Below are positions 10,801-22,585 of a DNA stretch of 64,000 bases, in pieces. Made by a program: the position numbers and the translations under genes. Source of the stretch: Lingula anatina (lineage: Eukaryota; Brachiopoda; Lingulata; Lingulida; Lingulidae). Each line of letters opens with the position of its first letter. Within the stretch, counting starts at the first letter, position 1. Below the pieces are notes generated by a model, which searched no databases, had not been told where the DNA came from, and saw only the letters and a program-made list of their open reading frames with translations. Location of the stretch: NCBI RefSeq assembly GCF_001039355.2, contig NW_019775336.1, positions 230,248 to 294,247 on the forward strand. Direction: 5' to 3'.

Positions 10801-12699
10801 TCACAGCAGATTTCAAATGTTTGAGACAGTTTTGTGTACCAAAGTAGTAGCCAAAGGTTTTACATTGTAATTTTTGTCAGCTTAGTCCTGAAAAAAAAAT
10901 ATGTGAAAAAGTGTTTGAAAGGTAGGGTTATGGAAAGTGAAATACATAATACAAAACACAATCAAATATTTCAAATGTCTCTTGTGTATTCAACTTTATT
11001 GAAGTGCTGCAAAAAATGGTACTTTCAAAGAGAAAGGCTGGCCAGAGAGTGCATACGGGACATCTAAAGTGGGCGTCACCTGTTTGGGCATTGTCCAGCA
11101 GGACATGTTTAACACTGACCCCAGAGAGGATATTGTGGTTAATACGGTAAGTTATGTGTTGTGTTATGTTTCTGAAAATTATTATTTAGTTAAAATACAG
11201 TGACTGATTTGGGGGGGGGGGGTCATGCCCCCCCCCCTTCAATTTCTGAAAAAAATCACGCCAATGGCCCCTCTAGAAATACATGTAAGAATTTTGACTA
11301 GCTGATTCATAGTTCTAAACCATACCAAATGGCACCGTTCACCCTCTAAAGTACCAAAATTATATATAGCTTACCCATACCCCATGCCAGAGGGGGCCAA
11401 GGGTCGGCTTTACATCTGCGGATCCCCCCCCCCTCCTTCAAATAATCCTGGATCCACCCCCATTTGCAGTATTCCTTACTGATAAAAAATGAAAAGGACA
11501 GCTGTACACATGCAAATACATGTATACAGAGACTGATCATGACTTACTAAGGTTCTGCATCTTGTCTCTTATATCTCCAGTGTTGCCCTGGGTATGTTGA
11601 CACTGACATGACCAGCCACAAGGGACCCAAGACACCAGAACAAGGTATTGTGATCAAATACAATGTACTTTAAATGTTATGATATTAAATCTATATGTAC
11701 ACTTCAAATGAAATATTTACATGTGTTTGTGATAGTACTGTACATGTATGTTTGTATGTGTGTATAGATCGGTTGACTAGTTGAAGGAAAAATGCAAATT
11801 CTATATTTCAAAGTAAATCTTATGAGTAAATGTGGTTTTTGTTGAATCCAAAACTGTTACAGTAATTATCATTCAGCTCTTTTACAATTAAATATATCTG
11901 TCACAAACTTAGGCAATGGCATTTCACATAAGATTTAACTTGACATTAATTATTTTGATGGAATGATGTTAAGGAGAATGTCTTGTGTGTTTGGCAGCCA
12001 CTAACTAGTATAGTTTCAGGGCACTAGTAATGACAATTCCATATATTATTTCTCACAGAACAAAAAAGTGTAAAGAACTAGTCAAAGACATACCCACTAC
12101 AGTGGCGGATTTAGAGGGGGGATCAGGGGTGTCCTGACCCCACCCCCTGCCCCTTTGGTTTCTGAAAAATATATCACACCAATATTTCCCTCTTGAAATT
12201 AGAATTTTGACTAGCTGAATAATAGTTCTAATCTGTACACCATTTGCCCTCCAAAACACCAAAAAAAAAAAAAAAAATTCAGAGCCCTTGAGCAGGCCCC
12301 GATAAAAAAAAAATCAATCTGTGACCCACGAAAAGGGTAGCAAAACAGCACCTTCTGGGGAAAGGTTCTGATCAAGCCAACTATTGATTTCAGACATGAG
12401 CAAAAATGTTCATAGCTTGGTAGTTGGATCATAGATGATAATTCTTGAACACAAGTTGAACATTTTCTCCCTATCCTTAGCTCGATAAAAGCCTATGACC
12501 AGGTTGGTCGCAACTAAAAGGTAGGAAGAAAACATTTTCAGCTTGTGTTAAATAATTACCATCTGTGATATTTATATTTATTTCATGTTATTTCCATACA
12601 GGGGCAGACACCCCAGTATATCTGGCCACTCTCCCTCCTAATGTGAAGGAACCAAAAGGCAAGTTTCTGTACGAGAGGAAAGTTGTACCTTGGCAGTAA
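7806..12699 (+). CDS. Carbonyl reductase-like SDR, complete 8-exon gene
   Basis: Product: a 276-aa NADPH-dependent short-chain dehydrogenase of the carbonyl reductase (CBR1/CBR3) class, a cytosolic monomeric reductase of quinones, aldehydes and ketones. Exons: 7806-7829, 9011-9095, 9305-9483, 9769-9881, 10499-10624, 11005-11146, 11581-11644 and 12602-12699, all GT-AG and phase-consistent. Motifs: TGSNKGIG cofactor loop (10-17), NNAG (89-92), catalytic Ser in VHVSS (139), Tyr193 and Lys197 in AYGTSK, then CCPGYVDTDM, as in CBR enzymes (human CBR1 is 277 aa with Ser139/Tyr/Lys at nearly the same positions). The start was chosen because ACCATGG is a good context and gives the short basic N-terminus before the first strand. 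It is a tandem duplicate of the truncated copy 1.9 kb upstream. Introns 6 and 7 carry family-A elements. Confidence 0.95.
8345..8565. mobile_element. Family-B TIR element in SDR intron 1
   Basis: 'TTAGATCGATCTATCCCAGTGGGGA' on the left is answered by 'CCCCAAGGGAGTTAGGTCGATCTAAA' and a second 'TTTAGATCGATCTAAATCTC' on the right. The middle contains 'CCGCCTACTTAAAGCTGTAAGGGGGTAATTAACT', shared with copies at 33.5 and 55.3 kb. Confidence 0.6.
11195..11470. mobile_element. Family-A non-autonomous element in SDR intron 6
   Basis: Carries the family signature 'TTTTGACTAGCTGATTCATAGTTCTAAACC' and 'CCATACCAAATGGCACCGTTCACCCTC', and ends with 'CCTGGATCCACCCCC'. Other copies lie at 1660, 2550, 12100, 47940 and 54470. 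No coding potential. Confidence 0.65.
12095..12300. mobile_element. Family-A non-autonomous element in SDR intron 7
   Basis: Starts 'AGTGGCGGATTTAGAGGGGGGATCAGG' and contains the family core 'TTAGAATTTTGACTAGCTGAATAATAG' followed by 'CCATTTGCCCTCCAAAACACC'. Same family as the 11195 copy. Confidence 0.65.
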
Positions 12700-14251
12700 A
12701 CAAGCATGGATTATTTGAAAGGAAAAGAGATCTGGAAGGAAACAAAGAATGAAGTGAAAGTAATCTCATAGGAAAACAAACCATATCTGAAAGTATGACT
12801 GTGCCATTGAATTAGAAGAAACTGTTTGTTAAATGTTGTACAGCTCTGTGGAAGGCATAAAGCTAAATGGAAAGTTAAAAGCTAGTCCTGAAAGAGCAAA
12901 AAAAAAAATGTAATTTCAAAGTATGCGGAATATTTTTATTTATTTATTTATTTATTTATTTATTAACATCTGAATTTAGCAGCCTTATAGTGCTCCTATC
13001 AGTATAACATCCGACTGTAGTTGTGGCATTTAACAACTTTATAGAGATTTTTTAAAGTAGTTGTGATTTTTTCTCTTTTTATGGGTGCTTTTAATTTTTT
13101 TTTTTACAAAATTAAATCTACAATCAAATAAATCTTTTAAATTTAAGCATGGTTTTATTGGCTATTGAAAATGTAACTCAATTTCTTAAAAAAGTAAAAG
13201 TGAATGCAGCTATATCCTTTTGAAAATGTGAAATTGCACCGCATAAAGTAATTATAACATATATCATGATAATATTATTTTGAACTGTTTGTTTCTTATA
13301 AAAAAAAGTTAATTTCATCAGAATAAAAGAGCACTCTGCAACTTGTATGCAAGGCCCATAGCAATGTGCATTATAACAATTTTTATATTAATTTACTAGT
13401 ACAATATTTGTCACATCACATGTGGAGTGTTGTCCACACTTCATAAAAGTGAAATTGGCTAAATTTCCACTTAAGGTTATCAATGCTGAGAATAATTAAA
13501 ATATGAAAAGAAATTATAATTCTAAATAACATAAATTGAAATTTAAAAAAAAGTATCACAAAATAAAAAGATAATGAAACTGGAAGTTGTGCATTTATTT
13601 TCACTCAAACTGTGTAACTGTTTTTACTGTCGTCACATAAAGAACAGCCTTAGACTGGAATGATTTGAACAAAGTGATAGATAGATAGATAGATAGATAA
13701 GAAGATCTCTTTGATTTGAACACGAAAAAAGTTCTGTATTGCCGCAGGCCGAATTTCTAACGCGATTGTTTGTCATTGCGTTAGAGGAGACACCAAAATG
13801 CGACAAAGAGCACTCTATTCCATCCCATAATTATCCCGAAAAAAAGCTGCAGACGAGGCATGCGGTGTGGTCTGTATCAGTGTGGTTCTAGCTAAAGGTA
13901 AAAGGTAAAACAAGTGAGTATCTGTGCTTATCTCTTAAACAGAATATCCCCAGTCCTTCTAATGTGCGGATGCATTTGCCCCTGATTCAGTGAATCGTGT
14001 TATTTTAATTTTTTTCATTCATGCACGGCGTGCTGTCAACATGCTGTCTCGACTCGACGTCTGAATTCTGAGTGACTGTGCTCTGTCCTTTTATGTATAA
14101 ATAATGTAACATTATACATATTGTTGCAAATTATTCGCATGCACATAGCTGTATATAAACACTGGGTCTTAGCCTTATACTTTATTATACTTCTTGCGAG
14201 ATTCAATGTATTCCGTAAATCCACCCCAACCTTTCTAAAAAACAAAATGGT

Positions 14252-14262
14252 ACACACACACA

Positions 14263-14344
<82 letters not shown>

Positions 14345-14354
14345 GAGAGAGAGT
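14252..14354. repeat. Compound microsatellite (AC)n-(AG)n
   Basis: About 50 bp of AC repeats passes directly into about 50 bp of AG repeats. The same junction type recurs at 20263, 21413 (other orientation), 25783 and 53211. Confidence 0.95.
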
Positions 14355-17043
14355 ATCATGTTTACTGATCATTGCCAAATGCCCCTTTGCAGCGGTTTTT
14401 AATATGTATCATTTAAGAAAAAATTAATAAATGTGGTTGCTAATCGGTTGCTCCCTATCCTTTATTTTTTGCAATTATAATGTTTTCATAAAGGAATCAA
14501 TAATTGAATATGAAATGGTATTCATGACATGCACCCCCACCTTCCCTTCCCAACACCACTGCCACCGTTCTTTCGTCCAGAAACCGCAAACCGATTCAGT
14601 GAGACGACAACGTTAAAAAAAAAGGACTTCGTCATTAACATGTACGTCTACGCCATTTACGCGACTACACAGAAGTTGCTGACGCAGGCACACACACATA
14701 TAGACCTGTATATACATATATACACAACTACCCGAGCTGCATGCAGCAGCCGGCGAAAACATATCGATCGGCAAAGCTTCAGACCAATTTGACACAGGCA
14801 GTCATTTTGCACACTGTTTACCTGCACTTAGACTAATTCAGCGGTCATTTATTCATCAACCCAGTAAGCTATGATAAGGCTTCAGTTGTACGTCGTGGCA
14901 GATGAAAGTTGACAGCGACACACATAGAAGAAATCGTCTAGAAGTGGGGGGTGTGAGAGAGGAAGTATTAAGGGATTCAGTGACCTTGGTTTATAAAGAT
15001 CAGACAGCCAAGGAGTGCATCTGATTCTTGAATCGACCGTGGAAATTGGTAAGATGATTTTCCCTTCCTGCGATCTCGTATGGTATTTATTTGTAGTTTG
15101 CGTTAATGGCATAGTGAAATACTCGCTTTATATAAAATTTATGTGAATACCCACATTTAAAAAGGTCACAGCGTTTAGAGATGTGCATACATGTTTAATT
15201 AGGGGGGATATTAAGGAGGTCATTGTTGATCATATAAAACAGGTATATTTACGGATCATTTAAAACACATATATTGTAGTAATGTACTTATGGAAGAATC
15301 CCCACAGGAGTTCTATGATAGTCTTAGAGTGCAGTAGGAGGGCCGAAGTTTCCGATTACTGACGATGGCTCTCCCCCTCTGCTCTGCATATTTCTCTCTT
15401 TCACCCTGAGTGTCAGAGCACTGATGGTAGCTCCCTCCAATACTCAGCTTACTCTCTTCATCACCTTATTTTCAGGGCACACACACGTTTTCTCTCTCTC
15501 TCTCTCTCTCTCCATAGCAGTGGGCGTGTCTTCATAATCTTTCCTGGGAACTCCATTGTCAGCGTGCATACATTTATATAATTTACTAGTTATGAATATT
15601 GTTAAAGGCATCTTCATATCAGGGTGTTTGCAGCAGAATAACGTACAGGTAGTTAGTATATAAGCCTACATGTACATGTACCGGGTGTAATATCTGGTCA
15701 CGCGTAATGCTTCTAACCATGCAATACAACTGCAATATTGCACGTTATTACGGTCCATGAAGTATACGATGATGGAGTTGAAAAGGAAATTGGTGGTGAC
15801 CTTTCGCTTTGGGACTATATTGATATTCAGTGGCAAATATAACGCGTGTGCGTGTGTTTGTGAATGTGTGCGTGCGTTTGCTTGTAAGCCGGTAAATGCC
15901 CAGTTAGATTATTATTTTATTCATTATTGTAGATATATATATAAAACGTGACTGTTTCTCACTCTACGGTCCCAAAAGCGCTGACCCTTCAACACCGGGA
16001 GTTATACAGTGGTTACACATACAAAATACACGTATAACAAAAACGTCTCCTTTCTCAACGATTCATTTAAAACTGATTAGAGTCAGGTCTAGTTTTTTTT
16101 TTTTTTTTTCTTTTTCAAAGTGTAGATAGGTACTTGACCAAGTCGCAACCCCAGTATTTCCGATAACCGTGAAAACACTGTAGTGTTATAGGTTCCGAGG
16201 CCTGCCAATACATTGCAATAGAGGTGAATTCCCTGTAGCCTCCGTTACTCAGGTATGCTTGCACATAGATCAGACAGATATTTAGACTTTTAGTATAAAT
16301 AACCTCAATGTACATGGCATCCGTACCTAAAACATACTAGGGGATTGTGTTCTAAAGTTCACTCACGCAACACGATAGACGTCTAGACAGCCTAAACTTA
16401 AGAAAATTACTCCGATTCCAATTGGTCTGTGACCTTTTCTGATTATCTTCCTCTTAATATTATTATCATCATTATTATTCAATGGTAAGTTTATACTGAC
16501 AAACATACACTACGGTGGTAACGTGTATATATAAACCGCATTTCTGCACAACATAACACTTTATGGTAGAGCATTAGCACATCATTTCAATGAGATCCAT
16601 TTTTTCTTCAACTCATTTTAATAGTAAAATATCATTGTAAAAATGTATTGTTTTTGAAATTACGACAGAAGGTGATAGACTTTTCGTCACAATAGCGAAA
16701 TAATAAGTCCTTGTATGCACCGAAGTCTTATATATTAATTCTTCACAGTATTTTCATTTTCGATAAGTAATTTATCGACTTCGATCGTGCTAGTTACGTC
16801 TACAATAACCCGACTACGGTGCCATTACTGTGATTGGTTTCAAAGCGATGTGCATGTATTCTGACAGGCGCTGTTACACAAAGTTTTCATTAATTTTTTT
16901 GCCAATGCTAAAATGCCTGTGGGTTTTGGTGTAGACAGACAAGACAGGTGCGAAGAGATGAATGGGAGTGCAGGAAGGTCGGGAGAAAAATACGACTATT
17001 CGATTCAGACTGACAGAAAAACCATTTTAAGAATGAAAAAGAG

Positions 17044-17077
<34 letters not shown>

Positions 17078-18415
17078 AAGGAAGAGGGAGAATTTTGGCA
17101 TTGCATACCTGTACAACAACAAGAAAATTTACTCCTATAGACCGCCACGCGTTTGATGTGTTTAAGGACTGTTAATAAAATGTGTATACCGGATTATAAT
17201 AGCGAATATTGTTGAGTGACTTTATAAGCTTCACTTTAGCGATGGCTTGTGTTAAAAAGACACAACATAATTTCATACGCACTATATCTACCGTATTTGA
17301 AAATTGGCGAAAATGAGATCATAGTTTGGAGAGTACATTGTACCAGTATTGAGCAGCTTGTTGTGTTTGCGTGACCACTTTGAATCCGACATCTGGCTTT
17401 AATGCAAATATATATTTCATGTCCCAAAGTTTTGTATCCAAGTGACCATTTCCGGCTTACGCCATTTACGATAAATGTATAAATATTATGTCGTAACCAT
17501 CTTCACTTAGTACCAATTTACATGTATCAAAATTCCTAATTAAAACCATCGTTCCACTTAGATCTTAGCTCTTAATATCATAATAATAGCATTTGGACCC
17601 GCGTAAAATTAATTAAAAAAAAAAAACGCTTCAATCTGAACGTGTTATGAACGCGTGTTCATGCACTGTAATAAAACTTCAACCTGAAGATTGGCCAAAA
17701 GATGGATAACACACTATTTTTGATGCTATACCCAGTAGCCATACATATACACGGAATGACCAGGTTTTATACACCTTACTTTTAATTTGTGCCATGAGTC
17801 AGTGTGCAATCGAAACAGAGGGAAACCAAAACATGAAGATGTACGTCAATAATTGACACATCTTCAAGATGTATGGATGTATGGACCTCAAGAACCACCG
17901 GCTGTATATATCACTTGAACGGTGCTCGGCTGTTGGAGAGCGTTTGCTGGAAAGAGAAACGGAGAGAGAGAGAAAGAGAGAGAATAAGAAAGTTAGCTTA
18001 TTGAAGCCAAGGGTGAACATTTCTGACCTCACATACAGCGTCTGTATAGCGTCTGTTACAAGCATTAAGTTCTGTAGATATAGCAGTTAGAGACATGTGT
18101 GGTTAAAATATATTGCAGGAATAGTGATTGAGAATAATGCACCCTGTTTTTCAACGCCCAAACAGTCATTGTCCTCACCTTTCTTGACCCCTAAATGTTT
18201 ACATTAGAATAACAATAAATTAAGAATAAAGCAACCGGATGTAGATGCTTACATGTACATGTACCTCGTTCGGAGATAAAATTCACTAGGCCTATACATG
18301 TTACCTAGGGTAAGTTGTACGTTTTTATTAGAGTACATGTGATCTTTACTTCAAATCTTCAAGTNACAAGTGTCTTCGTCTATTATTTCGTATGCTATTT
18401 GAAGAGAAAAGCTAC

Positions 18416-18446
<31 letters not shown>

Positions 18447-20262
18447 ACACAGTCCGCTTGGCAAAATCCTGAATTCACTGGTCTCGTTATCGATCTATCT
18501 CGCGACGTCAGACGATTTCCTGATTTAGAAGTCCCACTGGGCCTTAGTGTTCAGTCTCGACGCGTTTTCAGACGGACTCCCAATCTAACATGTGACTTAT
18601 GTGAACAAGCTTTATTAGTGCTTCGCCCGCACCACAGAAATTATTCACTACAATGATATCTGTCTGGATCCAGCAGGCCGATCAATAAATGCCAATGACT
18701 TTGTTCAGGAATGATGTATGCGAGAAGTGATTTATTTATAGTGGTAAAAAACGGCGTTATTTGTGTTGAAAGAAGAAAGGGTGGAAATTCCCTGCAGATT
18801 TTGATGGATTCCCTTGTTGTCAGACTACGTCGTGTTTTTCATGCAGCTTGTTTGATTTTACGGTTTAGTCTGTTAATAAAGGGGAAGGAATCATACACAT
18901 ATAGAAACGCCTTTTAAATACCGGGATATTTGTTCAACGTGAAGAATCCCCCTTTTAAAAAAGAAGCACCATCCAATTAAAAAACCCATAGTGTGTTGCA
19001 ACCTAGACACATTTAACGTGTGTAAAAACAGCTCAAGGAATTTGAATATATTAATTCTAGGACATCACAGTTTGTATGGACAGCTGATGGCCCAACAGCT
19101 GGTGAAGCAAAAGGAAGGGCGATATCGTGATAGTTTGTTATAGCAATATAGGGTTAAAAGGGCTTTTATATGCAGACTGACGTTAGACTGACATTCCCGT
19201 TCTAACAGCGGTCTTTTGTCGCCACAGATGTGTATGGATTCAATTGTCCTGTTTACACCTACCGATATTTTGAACGATGGAATTAATCCACAACAAGTAA
19301 GCTTTGTTGTGTTTTCACGGCTGCTAAATGGCGATGGAAATACGCATATAATTGCAATGTGCAGATAAAAACTTATTTGGACCGAAAAAATAGGACGGAG
19401 TTTGACAAACCTTGGACTTGAGTAGTAATTAGGTCGTGCGTGTAATGACGACAGTGAGACCGATTTTCGGTCCGAACAGGCTTTGTCTGGACACGCCCCC
19501 TTATTGAACTGGTTTGTTCTAAAAGACGAATACTCTCAATTCCTTACGATGTGAATTGAATTACTTCGTCTCCGATAAGGGATCGGCTGAGGTTAGAAAA
19601 GAAGCCACATTCCCGTGTGTACTTGGAAGTCTATTAGGTCAGGAATATCAGGAAAACTTAGTAAGGCGTCGCCAGTAAAAAAATAAGGAATGAAAATTAA
19701 AAATTGCGATAATAATTATAATAATAATTGAACATTTTAGCAGATGAAGTAGAAATGAAAAAAATGGAATAAACATTTTTCATAATGATATTTCATATGT
19801 AAAATCAATGGCTCTCAAAATGCAACACAAATATAAAGCACGTAAGGTGAATGAAGGTTTAGACTAACCATTACTGATAATGTAAAAAATATTCTGACGT
19901 CACTATGCAAACATCGTCACTAATGTGGTCTTAGCATACGTCCACTTCCTCAATGTGACACTGAACTTCAAGGGGACGGACAAGTGTACGGTGCCATTAA
20001 GGCATCCGCACGTTTCAGAAGCAGGTAGACCAGGGTTAAGCACCGTTCTGCGTGACATATTTCCAGTGGGAAGAGTAAGCCGCCACCGTGTTGAAGTCAC
20101 AATTGATGTTTTGGTGTAGGTACATGTATCTGTGCGTGCTACGTGTAAAATTAAATGAATCTACGCTCTGTTCAGTCGGATGCCCTACTTCGTGAATAGT
20201 CACAAAGTAATTGAATGAACTTTCACGTTGAGACTGCAGTTTTAGAAGGTTAGAGCACCAGA

Positions 20263-20263
20263 G

Positions 20264-20331
<68 letters not shown>
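20263..20331. repeat. Compound microsatellite (TG)n-(AG)n
   Basis: TG repeats change abruptly to AG repeats at about 20296. It directly precedes the dispersed element at 20371. Confidence 0.95.
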
Positions 20332-20335
<4 letters not shown>

Positions 20336-20370
20336 AGAGAAGTCATGTCTACCTGGATTTATCAAATATC

Positions 20371-20597
20371 ATCACCTCCGCCAAAGAGGTTATGTTTTCA
20401 CCCCTGTTTGTTTGCCATCAACATAACTCAAAAAGTTATGGACCTATTTTGATAAAATTTTCAGGAACTGTCAAAAGTGAGCCAAGGAAGAGATGATTAG
20501 TTTTTGGTGGTGATCTGGATCAATAATCAATCAATAATCAATAATAAAAAAAATCGCTGCGTTGGCGGAGGTCTGCGCTCTCGGAGTGCTTTTCTAG
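20371..20597 (+). mobile_element. Dispersed element, 'CCGCCAAAGAGGTTATGTTTTCACC' family
   Basis: Begins 'TCACCTCCGCCAAAGAGGTT', continues 'CATAACTCAAAAAGTTATGGACC', then 'TTTTGGTGGTGATCTGGATCA', and ends 'GGCGGAGGTCTGCGCTCTCGG'. The start (CCTCCGCCAA) and end (TTGGCGGAGG) are inverted complements. I recognise this as a very widespread interspersed sequence in marine animal genomes. Reverse-orientation copies lie at 44870-45185 and 51729-52044. Confidence 0.7.
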
Positions 20598-21412
20598 TAT
20601 ATTATATAAATTACGAGCTTATATATCTTCTGAATATTTATATACTTTAGCAGTGCATATGCAGGGTACATAACCCAGATTTAGACAGTGAAAATCGAAT
20701 ACACACATGCATGTGATTTGTGTTAGAAGCCTAAGTAATACTGCGTGTGTTAGAGGGACATGCCAGTATATGCACTGGACCTTTGCCAAACGCGAGAGAG
20801 GTGGATTGTTTGTAAACAAACGGTGGTACACGTGCATACTAGTAATCGATTGGTAAATTTCAATTGAATGGCCAAACTGCTCGATTAGTTTCTTTATTTG
20901 TATTGGTATAAAAAAAAAAAACTCGGTGTTGGGTATTTTAAAGCGACGAGTTCTTATTTTAGGAGCAACGCTTTTTGGATGGTTTCCAATTCATTAATAT
21001 CAAAAGCCATTGTTTATCAAACAACAGTCTCGTTCTTTTGGGGAATTTTATCGATCGATTGAACTCGTGAGGTCAATCGAAAAAATTGGCCGATCGCGTT
21101 CAAGTTATACACTGTGCTGGATTAAAAGGTAGCGTGCTTTGAGTTGAATAAGTCAGAATTTGGGAATTTTACTGGACGTCAATTACTATTTGCGAATGGC
21201 CGACACGGTATAGGTATATGTTTAGTATGTTAGCGTTAAGCACTTTTGTTTTCAGGTATTTAGGTACCTATAAATTACCTACCCCATTTTCAGGTAGCTT
21301 AGATACTGAGAATGGTTTGGAATGCATATGTATATGGTGGAATCAGCCCCGTGTAGCTAACACTTGTAAATACCCGCTGTGTACTAGCACTTGTCAGTGT
21401 GAACGCATGCTC

Positions 21413-21482
<70 letters not shown>
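21413..21482. repeat. Compound microsatellite (TC)n-(AC)n
   Basis: TC repeats followed directly by AC repeats, about 220 bp upstream of the C14 peptidase gene start codon. Confidence 0.95.
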
Positions 21483-21486
<4 letters not shown>

Positions 21487-21699
21487 TCGAGAAAATATCT
21501 GAGTTACCCGCCCTTTTACGATTTACAATCACAATTTTTACAATCCAGGTTTAGCTGACCACCAGAGCTGAGAGCCGTTTTGCACGGGAACACGACCTCG
21601 AGACTGACCGTGAACCCACCCCACCCCACCACCACCACCTCGCCCCACAAGAGACTATTAAGACACCTTCGTGGACTTGCCCCCCTTTCTCTTTGGACA

Positions 21700-22339
21700 A
21701 TGTCCGAGGAAGAGGAGTTAAATCTATTGGAGGATGTCACCAAAGACCTGACCCTCGAGGAGGTCCACTGGATGACAGCTTTCTGCCACTTCCCTCGAGA
21801 GGTACGCCTCGCCTAAAACCAGAAATTAAAAGTTTTGTGTTATGGTTATAAGACAATCCTTCAAACGAAAAACATCGAAGAATAAGTAAACAAAGAATGA
21901 ATATTTGGATTGTGTTGTCTGATGTGTTGATTTTTTAGCCGCAATAAAAGTGATCATGTCTTTGTACTTTGATTTAACATGTGGGTATTTATTTTTACTT
22001 GGGTATTTGGCATGTTTTGTCTATGTATATACATTCATTTTTCACCTTTATGAGGCGGCTTATAAAGTGAAAATAATAATATTTGGCTGTCTGTCGTTGC
22101 ACTTTACCAATAAAAAAAGAAACAAGAACTTATTGATTAGATATATTGTGTAAATATAATCCAACTCATATAGGTATCGGCACAAGTAGAAGATGGCCGG
22201 ACCCTGGTGGAGAATGTTAAATCTTCCTATGGACACAAAAAGCTTCTGGAAAATATGGAGATACTGTTGTCGTCCGTGGAAGAGAAAGCATCTGCCGCTC
22301 GCTTGACGGAGTTTCGTCGAAAACATCGGAACGTGTCTG
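21700..22339 (+). other. Exons 1-2: death-effector-like N-terminal domain
   Basis: Exons 1-2 (21700-21801, 22174-22339) encode residues 1-89. Amphipathic helical stretches ('LNLLEDVTKDLTLEEVHWMT', 'DGRTLVENVKSS', 'KLLENMEILLSSVEE') have the spacing of a six-helix death fold. The order short helix, FC-H-P loop, 'DGRTLVENV' and 'LLENMEILL' most resembles DED/CARD proteins. There is no invariant motif, so the subfamily is uncertain. The start ATG at 21700 follows a CT-rich leader (GGACAATGTCC). Confidence 0.5.
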
Positions 22340-22545
22340 GTAAGTTTGTGGTCAGTGATAAATGTATTTAAAAAAAATTAAATATTTTTTAAGAATAGCG
22401 AAAGGGTAGAGATAGACTGGGTGTGTGTGTGTGTGTGTGTGTGTAAGTGAGAGAGAGAGTGTGTGTCAAGAGAGAGAGAGAGAGAGAGAGCTACCAGCAT
22501 TTCGTCCGTTTTCCGATCCGCAATAGGACAAGAAACATGTAAGAA

Positions 22546-22585
<40 letters not shown>

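Larger units (their letters stand above)
12700..21699. other. 9-kb intergenic region, microsatellite-rich
   Basis: Nothing in the first half resembles an exon. Visible content: (GATA)n at about 13675-13700, an (AC)n-(AG)n tract at 14252-14354, (TC)n at about 15490-15512, poly-T at 16094-16110, (TG)n at about 17042-17077, C12-(AC)n at 18416-18450 with a nearby N at 18365, a dispersed element at 20371-20597 and two compound microsatellites. Short open frames look random. Poly(A)-signal-like AATAAA near 13126 may end the SDR gene. The promoter and 5' UTR of the C14 peptidase gene should lie in the last few hundred bases. Confidence 0.5.

Noticed and set aside
14121-14402. Frame with long His-Thr and Arg-Glu repeats
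   Set aside because: Translation of the (AC)n-(AG)n microsatellite. The same applies to the frames at 20266, 21218, 22463 and 25742.
18315-18656. 113-aa plus frame crossing an N and a poly-C/(AC)n tract
   Set aside because: Low-complexity start, unknown base, no recognisable domain or splice context.
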